DNA of 64,000 bases. It comes from Verrucomicrobiaceae bacterium. GTDB lineage: Bacteria > Verrucomicrobiota > Verrucomicrobiia > Opitutales > Intestinicryptomonadaceae. A program made the translations under genes and the position numbers. Below the pieces are notes generated by a model that saw only the letters and a list, made by a program, of their open reading frames with translations, was not told the origin of the DNA and did not search any database. Shown piece by piece: positions 42,637 through 54,629 of the stretch; position 1 is the first letter of the stretch; the number at the start of each line of letters is the position of its first letter. The stretch is taken from positions 62,001 through 126,000 of the forward strand of contig SUVO01000003.1 of NCBI GenBank assembly GCA_015061955.1, in the 5' to 3' direction.

Positions 42637-43617
42637 TTAACGCAGTATGTGGCGATGTAGCATAATATCTAATGGTGTGCGATCACCGAATTTTTCAAGA
42701 TATCCAGTTGATCCATCTTTTGATGTTAGTGTTATATAAGCTAAGTCGAACTGGTCTTTTTGACCTTGTTTTTGGCGCTTAAAAAGAACAATAAATTCGT
42801 TGTCGGAAAGTTGTAGAACTTTGATATATTTTTTCTTCCAAGCAAAGTAATCTGATAATGTTGATTTCTTTTGTTGTTCCGACATTCCCGAGTATTGTTC
42901 GTTAAATTTACTTTTACTTTTAGGCGACATAAATTGGGCATATTTTTCGATTTGCCAACTAAAGAATACGTCTTGAATTTTCTTGTAAAATTTGGAAGCT
43001 GGATGCTTGTATACGTTTGAGTCTGAAGTTGTGGATATTAAAGCACCATTTAGGAAAACCAAAAAAGGTTGTTTGTTTTTTGTTAAATCGTTTAGTATGG
43101 CTTTGTCGGACGCAGATGATGTTTTTACTTTTGATATATCAATTTGAGTAGGGGCTTGAAAATTACATTGTGAAATCAATGATAAAAACATATTGTTTAC
43201 TGATACATCCCACAAGAGTTTGTTGCCTATCTGTTCAAATACAAAGTAATTCAACCCTTTACGCATTCGACTATTTTGTGGAATTTGAAATATTGCAACT
43301 TTCCACTTGCCAAAATTAATTGGAAAAATCTTGACAGACTTATCTAATCGCGAAAATTTTAAAAACTTAGAAGCTCTTGTAGCATTTTGTGGATTTATTA
43401 AAAGTTTAGATAACTCACTACTTGGTGTTGAAAGCAATGTTTCAACAGCTTGTTGCAGTGTGTTATCATCAATCTTATTGACTGCAATAGATGCATCGTA
43501 AAATTTGCGATTATCGTTTAGTTCGCTTTCTTTGGGAAGTGCAATTGCTACATATTCTGCAAATGCAGATATACAAGCTATAGTTGTAATTATTAAAGTT
43601 GTAATTACTTTTTTCAT
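42637..43617 (-). CDS. exported hypothetical protein
   Basis: A 326-residue protein with a clear signal peptide (MKKVITTLIITTIACISAFA) and no family I recognise. The mature part is basic-to-neutral with motifs such as DDNTLQQAVETLL, KWKVAIFQIPQNSRMRKGLN, and a C-terminal beta-rich end (DQFDLAYITLTSKDGSTGYL). No repeats, membrane helices or catalytic motifs are evident. It is 5 bp after rlmH in the same orientation. Confidence 0.7.
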   Translation of the reverse strand: MKKVITTLIITTIACISAFAEYVAIALPKESELNDNRKFYDASIAVNKIDDNTLQQAVETLLSTPSSELSKLLINPQNATRASKFLKFSRLDKSVKIFPINFGKWKVAIFQIPQNSRMRKGLNYFVFEQIGNKLLWDVSVNNMFLSLISQCNFQAPTQIDISKVKTSSASDKAILNDLTKNKQPFLVFLNGALISTTSDSNVYKHPASKFYKKIQDVFFSWQIEKYAQFMSPKSKSKFNEQYSGMSEQQKKSTLSDYFAWKKKYIKVLQLSDNEFIVLFKRQKQGQKDQFDLAYITLTSKDGSTGYLEKFGDRTPLDIMLHRHILR

Positions 43618-43622
43618 AATTT

Positions 43623-44060
43623 TTAAACGTGATGATATCCTGTTTTTGCTGTTATTGTTTTAGCTCGGTAAAGTTGTTCGGCAAGAATAGCTCTTGCAAA
43701 TTCGTGGGTGAAAGTCATAGGCGAAAGCGATATTGTGGCGTTTGCACGTTGTCTGATTTTATCGCTAAGCCCATATGCACTTCCAATAATGAAAGCACTA
43801 CCACCAGATAGTAAGTCGTTTTCAAGCATTTTAGACAAAGCTACCGATGTTTGCATTTTACCTTCTTCACTCATTGCATAGACTTTACCTTTGAAATTTT
43901 TAAGAGCATCTAACATTTTATCGGCTTCTGTTTCAATTGTAGAATCTTTTATTTCTACAAATTCAAAATTGTCGAAGTGTTTTATGCGCGAAAAGTAATC
44001 ATTACAAAGTTCGGCTAAAGCTTTGTTTTTCATTTTCCCCACTGCAATAAGCTTTATCAT
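43623..44060 (-). CDS. rlmH: 23S rRNA (pseudouridine-1915-N3) methyltransferase
   Basis: A 145-residue SPOUT methyltransferase. MIKLIAVGKMKNKALAELC, FIIGSAYGLSD (knot), ISLSPMTFTHEFARAILAEQLYRA and the C-terminal GYHHV are diagnostic of RlmH. It methylates pseudouridine 1915 of 23S rRNA. Slightly shorter than E. coli's 155 residues. Follows the SulP gene in the same direction by 5 bp. Confidence 0.94.
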   Translation of the reverse strand: MIKLIAVGKMKNKALAELCNDYFSRIKHFDNFEFVEIKDSTIETEADKMLDALKNFKGKVYAMSEEGKMQTSVALSKMLENDLLSGGSAFIIGSAYGLSDKIRQRANATISLSPMTFTHEFARAILAEQLYRAKTITAKTGYHHV

Positions 44061-44065
44061 ATAAA

Positions 44066-45856
44066 TTAGTTTTCTGAAATCTGTTTAGTTGTGTATATAG
44101 TCAACTTTGGATTTTCGTCTTTTAGGAATTTTTGAGCGTATCTTATAGCTTTGGCTGCCGATAGGGTTGCGTTGTTTTCGTCATTTTCAAAAAGTCTATC
44201 GATACCGATTTTTTCAACAGTTCCCGATTTTTTCAAAATGTTCATTATATCTTCTCTAATTTCGCAAACTAATAGAATACGATTAGAGGCTTTCATACGT
44301 CGGTCTAGTTCTTCAAGGTCTAGCACACTTGTTGCGTCAATATTTATAGCATTGCGAAGTTTTAATATCAGTACCTTTAGATTTGGATCGGCTGCAATAC
44401 GACGAATTTGATTTTGCAGAACATCGCTTGCCCCAAAGAACATATTTCCTTCTACGTGAACAATCGATATTTCAGGATCTGCACGAGCTGTTTTATCTTT
44501 TACTTTTTCAAGTTCTCCACTATCTGAAATTTCGTATTCTACAATTTCTGGACGGCTAGCTTTACGCAAGAACAATAGTATCGAGATTATTACACCAACA
44601 ATAATTGCATTGTCGAGCGTTGAAAATACACCAGTTAAGAATGTAACTAAAAATACAATAGCATCGCTGGGGGTACTTTTTAAAGCTACTTTTATAACAG
44701 CAGGTTTTATGAGAGTTACACTTGTGTAAACTACAATCAATGCTAGGGTAGCCTTAGGAATATACGATACAGCTTCGCCAAACAATAACATAGCAACTAT
44801 TGTAAATAATGCAGTGAAAAGGTTAAACATTGTTGTTTTTGCACCACTATTTACTGCAAGTGTAGAACGCGTGAGCGACCCCGATGCTATTGTAGCCGAA
44901 GCAAACGCACTTGTTGCATTTGCCATACCTAACGAAAATACTTCTTGATTGGTATCGAGCCTATCAGCTTTTTGCGATGCCAAGCTTTTGCCTATCGAAA
45001 ATGCTTCTATTATAGCAAGCAATGTTATAGCTATTGATAGCGATGCAGTTTCTTTTATGGGTAGTAGCGTGAAGTCGGGTACTGTAAGTTTCCATTCCGA
45101 CACTGTTATAGCTCGTAGACGCTCAACATCAAAATTTGTATATTCACACATCAAAAAGCATACAACACCAACTGCAATCAAAGTTAAACCTTCTGCTGGA
45201 AGTTTTTTTGCAAAACGTTTTAGTGGAAAGAATATTGCCAGTGTTATGCTTGCCATTATTACCGACGATATTTGTGTTCCATCTATAGATTTTATAGTTG
45301 TTATAATGTTGTCGATAAGTGATATGGGGGCAGCGTTATCTTGATATGTAAATCCAAGCAAATTACGCATTTGGTTCACAACAATCAGTAGTGCCGAACT
45401 TGTTACGTGCGCAATTATGACTGTTCTCGATATATAAGATATTAAAAACGTAAGTTTAAAAATACTTATAAAAGCCATAAAAACACCAACGCACAGCAAA
45501 ATATTTGGCAATACAGCCATACGTTGCGCTTCATTTATCATACCAGCAGCGGCAAAGGTGCTTAAAAGCATTACAGCAGTAGCATTGCTTGGACCGAAGG
45601 TTATGTATATGCTTCGACAAAATATTAAACCGATAATCGATACTAAAATTCCACTGAAAATACCATAAGAAATAGGAAGACCTGCTACTAAAGCATACGC
45701 CATATTTACAGGGAACGACAATACCGCTACATTGAAACCAGTTCTAATATCATCGGCTAACTTCGAGGTATTGTATCCCTTAATGTTGCTAAGTATCGGA
45801 AATAGCTCAATTGGTGGCTTTATTTTATTTTTTACGCTTTGTGGTATCGACTTCAA
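44066..45856 (-). CDS. SulP-family anion transporter with STAS domain
   Basis: A 596-residue membrane protein of the SulP/SLC26 family. The N-terminal signature DDIRTGFNVAVLSFPVNMAYALVAGLP and the downstream PSNATAVML stretch are typical, followed by ten or more helices. The cytoplasmic STAS domain lies about residues 455-570 (DPEISIVHVEGNMFFGA, NIDATSVLDLEELDRR). Transported anion (sulfate, bicarbonate, other) is not readable. Transcribed divergently from pyrD; the 196-bp intergenic gap contains no clear feature beyond AT-rich promoters. Confidence 0.88.
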   Translation of the reverse strand: MKSIPQSVKNKIKPPIELFPILSNIKGYNTSKLADDIRTGFNVAVLSFPVNMAYALVAGLPISYGIFSGILVSIIGLIFCRSIYITFGPSNATAVMLLSTFAAAGMINEAQRMAVLPNILLCVGVFMAFISIFKLTFLISYISRTVIIAHVTSSALLIVVNQMRNLLGFTYQDNAAPISLIDNIITTIKSIDGTQISSVIMASITLAIFFPLKRFAKKLPAEGLTLIAVGVVCFLMCEYTNFDVERLRAITVSEWKLTVPDFTLLPIKETASLSIAITLLAIIEAFSIGKSLASQKADRLDTNQEVFSLGMANATSAFASATIASGSLTRSTLAVNSGAKTTMFNLFTALFTIVAMLLFGEAVSYIPKATLALIVVYTSVTLIKPAVIKVALKSTPSDAIVFLVTFLTGVFSTLDNAIIVGVIISILLFLRKASRPEIVEYEISDSGELEKVKDKTARADPEISIVHVEGNMFFGASDVLQNQIRRIAADPNLKVLILKLRNAINIDATSVLDLEELDRRMKASNRILLVCEIREDIMNILKKSGTVEKIGIDRLFENDENNATLSAAKAIRYAQKFLKDENPKLTIYTTKQISEN

Positions 45857-46052
45857 TTGACTTCAATTTAGTTATTTTGGGGTGTAAAACTATATATAAA
45901 AAGTGTAAAACAAGAAAATACCAAAAGTCAAACCTTAAAGATTGTATTTAACTTGTATTTTGATGAAAAAAAATGCTTGTCTTATTTGCTTTTGATAACA
46001 GAATTTTAGGCGATTTTTAATATTTTTTTTAACTTATAACTTACAGAAGGTA

Positions 46053-47114
46053 ATGGACGCTTTTTACGAGAAGATTATGAGACCGATTTTGTTTACGCAA
46101 AATCCAGAGGTCGCACACGAAATGGCTTTACGTGCTATGAAGGTAGTTGGTGCAGTTCCACCACTCAGAATGGTTATGGAATATTTGAATTTGATAAAAA
46201 CCAAAAAGCCTGTAAATGTTTTTGGTGTAGATTTTCCTAATCGTGTTGGTTTAGCTGCTGGTTTCGATAAAGATGCTCATGCTTTTCGTGCCGCTGCTGC
46301 TTTTGGTTTTGGACATATAGAAATTGGTACAATATCAATGCTTAAACAAGCAGGTAATCCAAAGCCTAGAATGTTTCGTTATCCAGATTTAGAGGCTGTT
46401 GTAAATAGTTGTGGATTTCCGAATGATGGTGCTGAGGAAATTTCTGCACGTTTAGCCCAAACTGTAACGGCTAAGGGTAGAAAAACTTGTCCACTTGGCA
46501 TAAACATTGGTAAGTCGAAAATTACTCCATTGGAAAACGCTGCCGAAGACTATTTGTTTTCGTTCAATGCGTTGGCAAATTATGCAGATTTCTTTGTAAT
46601 AAATGTAAGTAGCCCCAACACACCTGAATTGCGCAAATTGCAAGGTAAAGAGTTTTTGCCAAATTTGTTGAGTGCAGTTTCTAAGGCTAATGAAGATAGA
46701 GCTAAAAAATTGGGCGTTAAACGTATTCCTATAATTTTAAAAATAGCACCCGATTTAACATATCCAGAAATAGATTCAATACTCGAAGTACTTACATCGT
46801 TAAACCTCGATGGTATTTGTGCAACTAATACTACTATTGAAAGAGTTCGCGATGGTATGGAAACTAAAGGTGGTATGAGTGGTGCACCTCTTTTTGAAAA
46901 AAGTGTACAAGTTGTTCGTTATATTTCTAAGGCTACTGAAGGTAAATTACCAATCATAGCAGTAGGTGGTATAACAAATACAGAACGTGCAGGCGAAATG
47001 ATAAATGCAGGTGCAAGTTTGGTTCAGATATACACAGGTATGATTTATCGTGGTCCATTCTTTGCACGTTCAATTGCAAAATCGTTGTTGTGGAAAGATA
47101 GCGATTGGCTCTAA
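46053..47114 (+). CDS. pyrD: dihydroorotate dehydrogenase, class 2
   Basis: A 353-residue class 2 (quinone-dependent, membrane-associated) DHODH of pyrimidine synthesis. Features: N-terminal helix MDAFYEKIMRPILFTQNPE for membrane contact, GVDFPNRVGLAAGFDKDA, the FMN-loop GHIEIGTISM, NSCGFPNDGAEEI, VINVSSPNTPELR with the catalytic Ser, and IIAVGGITNTERAGEMINAGASLVQIYTG. AGAAGG before the ATG at 46053 is a good ribosome-binding site. Followed by efp after 52 bp. Confidence 0.95.
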   Translation: MDAFYEKIMRPILFTQNPEVAHEMALRAMKVVGAVPPLRMVMEYLNLIKTKKPVNVFGVDFPNRVGLAAGFDKDAHAFRAAAAFGFGHIEIGTISMLKQAGNPKPRMFRYPDLEAVVNSCGFPNDGAEEISARLAQTVTAKGRKTCPLGINIGKSKITPLENAAEDYLFSFNALANYADFFVINVSSPNTPELRKLQGKEFLPNLLSAVSKANEDRAKKLGVKRIPIILKIAPDLTYPEIDSILEVLTSLNLDGICATNTTIERVRDGMETKGGMSGAPLFEKSVQVVRYISKATEGKLPIIAVGGITNTERAGEMINAGASLVQIYTGMIYRGPFFARSIAKSLLWKDSDWL

Positions 47115-47166
47115 TTTAAAACATCAAAAAAACAATAAAATATAAATAATAGAAAAATAGAATAAT

Positions 47167-47724
47167 ATGGCAAATCCAACAGACATCAGAAAAGGCAGAG
47201 TTATAATGTACAACGGTGCTCCACATGCAGTAATGAGTATGCTTCACCGAACACAAGGTCGTCAGGCTGGTTTCGTGCAAACAGTTTTGAGAAACCTCGA
47301 AACAAACAGCTCTACATCAGTAAAATTCCGTTCGACTGATTCGGTAGAATTTTGCCACACAACAAATAAACCTTTAGAATTTTCGTATGTAGATGGCGAT
47401 CAATATCACTTTTTAGATACAGATTCATTTGAAGATATTGTTTTAATGGAAACAACAATTGGCGAAGACGTAAAGTGGCTTCAGGAAGGTGTTTCGTATA
47501 ATATCTTGTTCGTAGATGGAAATCCTGTTTCGGTTGAATTGCCAAATAGTATTGAAATTGAAGTTGCAGAAGCTGCAGAAGGTTTGCGAGGTGATACATC
47601 GTCGGCACCAACAAAGGCTGTTACATTGGCAAATGGCATTGTGTTGCAAGTTCCTCTTTTCATTAAACAAGGCGATAAAATCAAGGTTCGTACCGAAGAT
47701 AATTCGTATATTGGCAGAGCATAA
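47167..47724 (+). CDS. efp: elongation factor P with Arg32 at the tip
   Basis: A 185-residue EF-P that rescues ribosomes stalled on polyproline. Domains I-III are complete (MANPTDIRKGRVIMYN, FSYVDGDQYHFLDTD, PLFIKQGDKIKVRTEDNSYIGRA). The loop normally reading PGKG is TQGRQA, placing Arg at position 32 rather than the lysine used for beta-lysylation. Arg32 is the residue rhamnosylated by EarP in Pseudomonas and Neisseria. No earP is in the window, so the modification is open. Gene order pyrD-efp-argA. Confidence 0.94.
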   Translation: MANPTDIRKGRVIMYNGAPHAVMSMLHRTQGRQAGFVQTVLRNLETNSSTSVKFRSTDSVEFCHTTNKPLEFSYVDGDQYHFLDTDSFEDIVLMETTIGEDVKWLQEGVSYNILFVDGNPVSVELPNSIEIEVAEAAEGLRGDTSSAPTKAVTLANGIVLQVPLFIKQGDKIKVRTEDNSYIGRA

Positions 47725-47741
47725 GTGCTGATTGTTGCGTC

Positions 47742-49055
47742 ATGGAAAATCTGATACCAGAACCTAAAAAAATTTCAATAAAAGCCTCCGATTTGCGTGG
47801 TATATTGGAGTATGTTCCATTGTATCAGAACCAGACTTTTATAATATCGTTAGATGGTAGCGTTATTGCTTGCGAAAATTTTTCAGATATTATTACCGAT
47901 ATTGCAGTTCTTCGTAGTTTGGGGATAAGCGTGGTAGTTGTTCATGGCATTGGTAGTCAGATAAAAGCTGTTGGTGCTGAACGTGGTATAGAAATATCTG
48001 ATGCTTACGGAACTAATGTTGTTGACGATCAAACGTTGAATTTGGCTAAAGAAGTTTCGGCAAGCCTTTCGCAAACAATAATAGATGCTTTTGCAACACG
48101 CAATATGAATTGTGTAAGTACAAACGCAATTCGTGCAACCGAAGTTGGTATAGTATCGGGTGTAGATTACCAAAATGCAGGAAGAATTGATAAAGTAGAT
48201 TTTTCTGTACTTCAAAATCTGTTGAAGCTTGGTATGATACCTATTATATCGCCAATGGCAGTAAATGCGCAGGGTAGGCTTTTCAGAATGAATTCCGATT
48301 CACTTGCAGCCGAGATTGCAACTGGGCTTTCGGCTTCAAAACTCATTTATATGACCGTTACTCGTGGTTTGATGTTGGGTGATGAACGTGCTGTAGCCTT
48401 CCCATTGGCTGAAGTTAAGGAAATTCTTGCTGAACGCGAAAATTTGGTTGATCCTCGAGTATTATCGAAAGTTAAGTGTGCAATAAAGGCGTTAGAAGCT
48501 GGGCGCACACCACGTGCTCATATCCTCGATGGTCGCGATTTTGCATGCTTGTTGACTGAGCTTTTTGATAAGGTTGGTTGCGCAACTATGATTTATGCCG
48601 ACGAATATCAGAAAATTCGTTCGGCAACTGTTGATGATGTTGCACAAATATTCAACATTACTTCTATCTCTGCGAAAACGCAAAATTTGGTGTATCGTTC
48701 TCGCGAAGAAATTGAAGATAAAATTTCTACATATTTTGTGTATGAAATGGACGCAAGTATTATAGCAGTTGTAAGTCTTCAAGACTTGGGTAATGGTTGT
48801 GCCGAGCTTGCAAGTTTGCATGTTCAACCATTTTATCAAGGTAATGGTGTAGGGCGTAGAATGGTGGAATTTGTAAAGATGAAAGCCGAACAAAGTGGGT
48901 ATAAAAAGTTGTATTCATTAAGTACAAAAAGTGCGCCATTCTTTACATCGGCTTGTGGTTTTACAGAAGTTTCTCCCGATGTTTTGCCGTTGGAACGTCT
49001 TGAAAAGTATAAAAATTCAGGTAGAAATTCAAAAGTTTTTCTTATCGAGTTTTAA
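47742..49055 (+). CDS. argA: amino-acid N-acetyltransferase (N-acetylglutamate synthase)
   Basis: A 437-residue bifunctional-looking protein: an N-terminal amino-acid-kinase domain (VVVVHGIGSQIKA, IPIISPMAVNAQGRLFRMNSDSLAAEIA) and a C-terminal GNAT domain from about residue 290 (LASLHVQPFYQGNGVGRRMVEFV binds acetyl-CoA). This is the ArgA layout, which makes N-acetylglutamate for arginine synthesis and is feedback-inhibited through the kinase-like domain. Length is standard. Follows efp by 17 bp. Confidence 0.9.
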   Translation: MENLIPEPKKISIKASDLRGILEYVPLYQNQTFIISLDGSVIACENFSDIITDIAVLRSLGISVVVVHGIGSQIKAVGAERGIEISDAYGTNVVDDQTLNLAKEVSASLSQTIIDAFATRNMNCVSTNAIRATEVGIVSGVDYQNAGRIDKVDFSVLQNLLKLGMIPIISPMAVNAQGRLFRMNSDSLAAEIATGLSASKLIYMTVTRGLMLGDERAVAFPLAEVKEILAERENLVDPRVLSKVKCAIKALEAGRTPRAHILDGRDFACLLTELFDKVGCATMIYADEYQKIRSATVDDVAQIFNITSISAKTQNLVYRSREEIEDKISTYFVYEMDASIIAVVSLQDLGNGCAELASLHVQPFYQGNGVGRRMVEFVKMKAEQSGYKKLYSLSTKSAPFFTSACGFTEVSPDVLPLERLEKYKNSGRNSKVFLIEF

Positions 49056-49078
49056 AAGTTAAATAGAATTGACCAATA

Positions 49079-49106
49079 AAAAATGCTCTAAACTTAGAGC
49101 ATTTTT
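49079..49106. terminator. bidirectional terminator after argA
   Basis: A 12-bp stem (AAAAATGCTCTA with TAGAGCATTTTT, loop AACT) between converging argA and pilT. Confidence 0.85.
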
Positions 49107-49118
49107 TGTTTTTAATTT

Positions 49119-50228
49119 TTAAATAAAGGATTCGAGTTCGAATTGATTTACTGTTGGTGAAGCCTTTAGTAATGTTCGTAAGATTTCAGGTTTTGATGTG
49201 CTGTTCATTGCGTCAGAAACCGATATTAAGTCGCGTTCAACAAGGCGTGTTAAACTGTCTTCCATCGACATCATTCCTTCTTTCATTCCCGTTTGAAGCT
49301 CGTTGTAGATTAGAGGTAGTTTGTCTTCTCTAATTAAATTGCGTACAGCAGGTGTTACTTTTAGGAATTCAAAACTTGCAATTAGTCCACCAATTTTTCT
49401 GCGTAATAATGTTTGCGATATCACGCCAATTAGTTGTGTAGAAATCATTGCACGCATATGTTGTTGCTCGTCGGTAGTTGCCATACTCAGAATTCTGTCT
49501 ATAGTAGAAATAGAGTTGCGAGTGTGGAGTGTCGACAATACTAAGTGTCCTGTTTCGGCAAGTTCAATAGCTGCTTTTACAGTTGAGTAATCTCGCATTT
49601 CACCAATCAATATTATGTCGGCATTTTCGCGAACAGCCGAACGCAGAGCTATTTGGTAATTTTGAACGTGAGTTACAATTTCACGTTGCGAGAATACACA
49701 TTTTTTGTTTTCAAAAACATATTCAATGGGATCTTCTATTGTTAGAATATGTTTGTGTGTAGTAGCATTTATAACGTCTAACAACGATGCTAAAGTAGTA
49801 GTTTTGCCAGAACCACTTATACCTGTAACTAAGAATAATCCACTCTGACGTTTTACACAATCTATAACCGATGTTGGCAAACCAATTTGCTCGATGGTCA
49901 TTCTATTTTTTGGAATTAAACGAAACGCAAATTCTAAACCATTTATTGATGGAAAAATATTTGCACGAATTCTCGTATTACTTTGCGAGTTAAATGCGCA
50001 GTCAATATCGCAACCTTCTTGTATGTTATTCTTATAACGCGATTGAACAGATAGTGGAAATTTTTCTAAAACTTGTTCAAGTAGTGCTTGTGTAGATGGA
50101 ATTAAAATTTCAGTGCAAGCCATAATTTTGCGATTTATTCGCAAGTGTGCTTGGGATTGATCTGAAATAATAATATCGGTTGCACCTCTTGTTTCAGCAA
50201 AGTTTATGAGTTGTTCTAATTCATTCAT
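49119..50228 (-). CDS. pilT: PilT/GspE-family twitching-motility ATPase
   Basis: A 369-residue secretion ATPase of the PilT type. Walker A GISGSGKTTTLASLL, Asp box ILTIEDPIEYVF, Walker B ADIILIGEMRDYSTVKAA and His box TGHLVLSTLHTR are intact. PilT normally retracts type IV pili. Only this one pilus gene is seen here; the rest of the machinery must lie elsewhere. It overlaps rsmD by 8 bp at its start. C-terminus is short, lacking the AIRNLIREGK-like end but with RNLIREDKLPLIYNELQTG. Confidence 0.88.
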   Translation of the reverse strand: MNELEQLINFAETRGATDIIISDQSQAHLRINRKIMACTEILIPSTQALLEQVLEKFPLSVQSRYKNNIQEGCDIDCAFNSQSNTRIRANIFPSINGLEFAFRLIPKNRMTIEQIGLPTSVIDCVKRQSGLFLVTGISGSGKTTTLASLLDVINATTHKHILTIEDPIEYVFENKKCVFSQREIVTHVQNYQIALRSAVRENADIILIGEMRDYSTVKAAIELAETGHLVLSTLHTRNSISTIDRILSMATTDEQQHMRAMISTQLIGVISQTLLRRKIGGLIASFEFLKVTPAVRNLIREDKLPLIYNELQTGMKEGMMSMEDSLTRLVERDLISVSDAMNSTSKPEILRTLLKASPTVNQFELESFI

Positions 50229-50817
50229 TTTCGTTTTGTGATATTGGGGTTAATTTTTTTAAGAAAATTTGTGATGGTTTGCCTTTAGATTTTTTTCCTA
50301 ACCTTTTGAAAATTTCAAATGTTTTAAAAATATCGGCATTAGGTTCATAATCGGCTGGCGCTTCTAAAATTATTATGGAACTTTCCGATGAAACTAAATC
50401 GAAAAGCAATGCAAGTTTTTGTTCAAAATCTGTATTTTTCAAAAGAGCATATGGGGGGTCTGCAAAAATGAGGTCGAATGTTTCACCATTGAGATTTTTT
50501 GTACACTTAAAACAATCAGCAAAAAGTGGCGATATTTTTGCTTTTGTAAATTTTGCAATTGTTGAAATGTTGCTTTTTAAAACCTTGAAAGCTTGCGAAG
50601 AATTTTCAACTAAAACAATTTTATTAGCGCCTCTACTTGCAGCTTCAAGACCATACGCGCCTGTTCCAGCGAATATATCTAATACTTTTGAGCCCTCTAC
50701 AAATTCGCCTAACGATGAAAACACAGCTAATCGGGCTGCGTCGGTGGCAGGTCGAGTAGCATCACCTTTCGGCGAATTTAGTAAAATTCCTCTTGCATAT
50801 CCAGCAGTTATTCTCAT
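50221..50817 (-). CDS. rsmD: 16S rRNA (guanine(966)-N(2))-methyltransferase
   Basis: A 198-residue Rossmann methyltransferase. RITAGYARGILLNSPKGDATRPATD, LDIFAGTGAYGLEAASRGA (SAM binding) and the catalytic DPPY in LIFADPPYALL identify RsmD. It methylates G966 of 16S rRNA. It is transcribed ahead of pilT with an 8-bp overlap, and its start lies 13 bp from the divergent LpxR-like gene. Confidence 0.93.
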   Translation of the reverse strand: MRITAGYARGILLNSPKGDATRPATDAARLAVFSSLGEFVEGSKVLDIFAGTGAYGLEAASRGANKIVLVENSSQAFKVLKSNISTIAKFTKAKISPLFADCFKCTKNLNGETFDLIFADPPYALLKNTDFEQKLALLFDLVSSESSIIILEAPADYEPNADIFKTFEIFKRLGKKSKGKPSQIFLKKLTPISQNENE

Positions 50818-50830
50818 ATTTTCTTATGAT

Positions 50831-53576
<2,746 letters not shown>

Positions 53577-53577
<1 letters not shown>

Positions 53578-54023
53578 TGGACGAATTTACTAAAGCTCAA
53601 AAATTGTTTTTAGAAGGCTATAACTGTGCGCAATCGGTTTTTGCTGCAAATGCTGACCGATTTGGTATCGATAAAGATATAGCTCTTAAAGTTTCCATGG
53701 GACTTGGTGGTGGTGTTGGCAGACTTCGTGAAGTTTGTGGAGCCTTTAGTGCCTGTGCAATGCTTGTTGGTCTTATGGAGACATCTACTAAAGCCGATAA
53801 AGAACGCAAAGAAGCTGTTTATGTTTTTGTACAAAAATTAGCCGAAGATTTTAAAGCTCAAAATGGCTCTATTATTTGTAGAGATCTTTTAAAACTTCAA
53901 GAAGACGACAAACTACTACCCAAGCCCGATGAACGCAATAGTAGCTATTATGCAACACGTCCATGCTTGCGAGTAGTAGGTATCGCCGATAAAATTATAA
54001 ACGAGGCTTTTTCTAAAAGATAA
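53577..54023 (+). CDS. C_GCAxxG_C_C family protein
   Basis: A 148-residue protein of the C_GCAxxG_C_C (PF09719) redox-type family. Conserved cysteines: YNCAQSVFA, EVCGAFSACAMLVG, SIICRDLL and PCLRVVG, the spacing of the family name. The role is unknown; the Cys pattern suggests metal or iron-sulfur handling. Its ATG uses the last A of the thiC stop codon (TAATG), so translation is coupled to thiC. That linkage may hint at a role with Fe-S enzymes. Confidence 0.85.
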
Positions 54024-54031
54024 CTTCTTTA

Positions 54032-54523
54032 TTAAAACCAACTCGATGGAGCATTGTACGCAACGTTGTACTTTGTTCCAATGTTTTTCAACATTACAAA
54101 TGCACTCGATAATTTTGCATACGCTGTGTCTATTTCCGAAGCTAAGCTTTTCCACTGTTGCTTTAGTTTTACTACCGATGCAGTCGGATTTTGTTGATAA
54201 TTTTTTATGAATTCAGCTAAATCGGTGTCGGCTTTTTTTAGATTTTCGGCATACATATTTTTTTCTATTTGTGCAAATCCACGCCAAGCATCAATGTATT
54301 GATGATAAGCTTCGATAAAATCTGGTGGACATCCAATTAAATTTGCCGAGTTTAACTTTGCAACAATTCCAGATGGCGAATTTGAATTATCTAAGGTTGT
54401 CATATTGTACAAGTAAACGCCTTTGATAGAAGTTGCTTCGGGCGATGGAAGTTGGGTTTGGCATGCACTCAATAGAGATGTAATTATTGTTATAAGTATA
54501 ATGATTTTATGTTTTGTTTTCAT
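54032..54523 (-). CDS. small exported lipoprotein (hypothetical)
   Basis: A 163-residue protein with lipoprotein signal MKTKHKIIILITIITSLLSAC (lipobox LSAC). The mature part has helical character: YIDAWRGFAQIEKNMYAENL, VKLKQQWKSLASEI. Not a recognised family. The longer in-frame reading from 54757 would overlap the divergent secreted gene and is rejected; the ATG at 54523 starts the signal peptide. It is convergent with the C_GCAxxG_C_C gene. Confidence 0.72.
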   Translation of the reverse strand: MKTKHKIIILITIITSLLSACQTQLPSPEATSIKGVYLYNMTTLDNSNSPSGIVAKLNSANLIGCPPDFIEAYHQYIDAWRGFAQIEKNMYAENLKKADTDLAEFIKNYQQNPTASVVKLKQQWKSLASEIDTAYAKLSSAFVMLKNIGTKYNVAYNAPSSWF

Positions 54524-54629
54524 AAGTATAAAAGAAATGTTTTTTCTGTATCGTAAAAAACGTGAAAGCTTAAATAGATAAAAGTATTTAGTCTTGACCA
54601 CGATTTTCTTTGAACGTATAAATTCTATT

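Noticed and set aside
50375-50830. Extended N-terminus of the LpxR-like gene antisense to rsmD
   Set aside because: The signal peptide begins at the ATG at 50831 and the extension is the shadow of rsmD.
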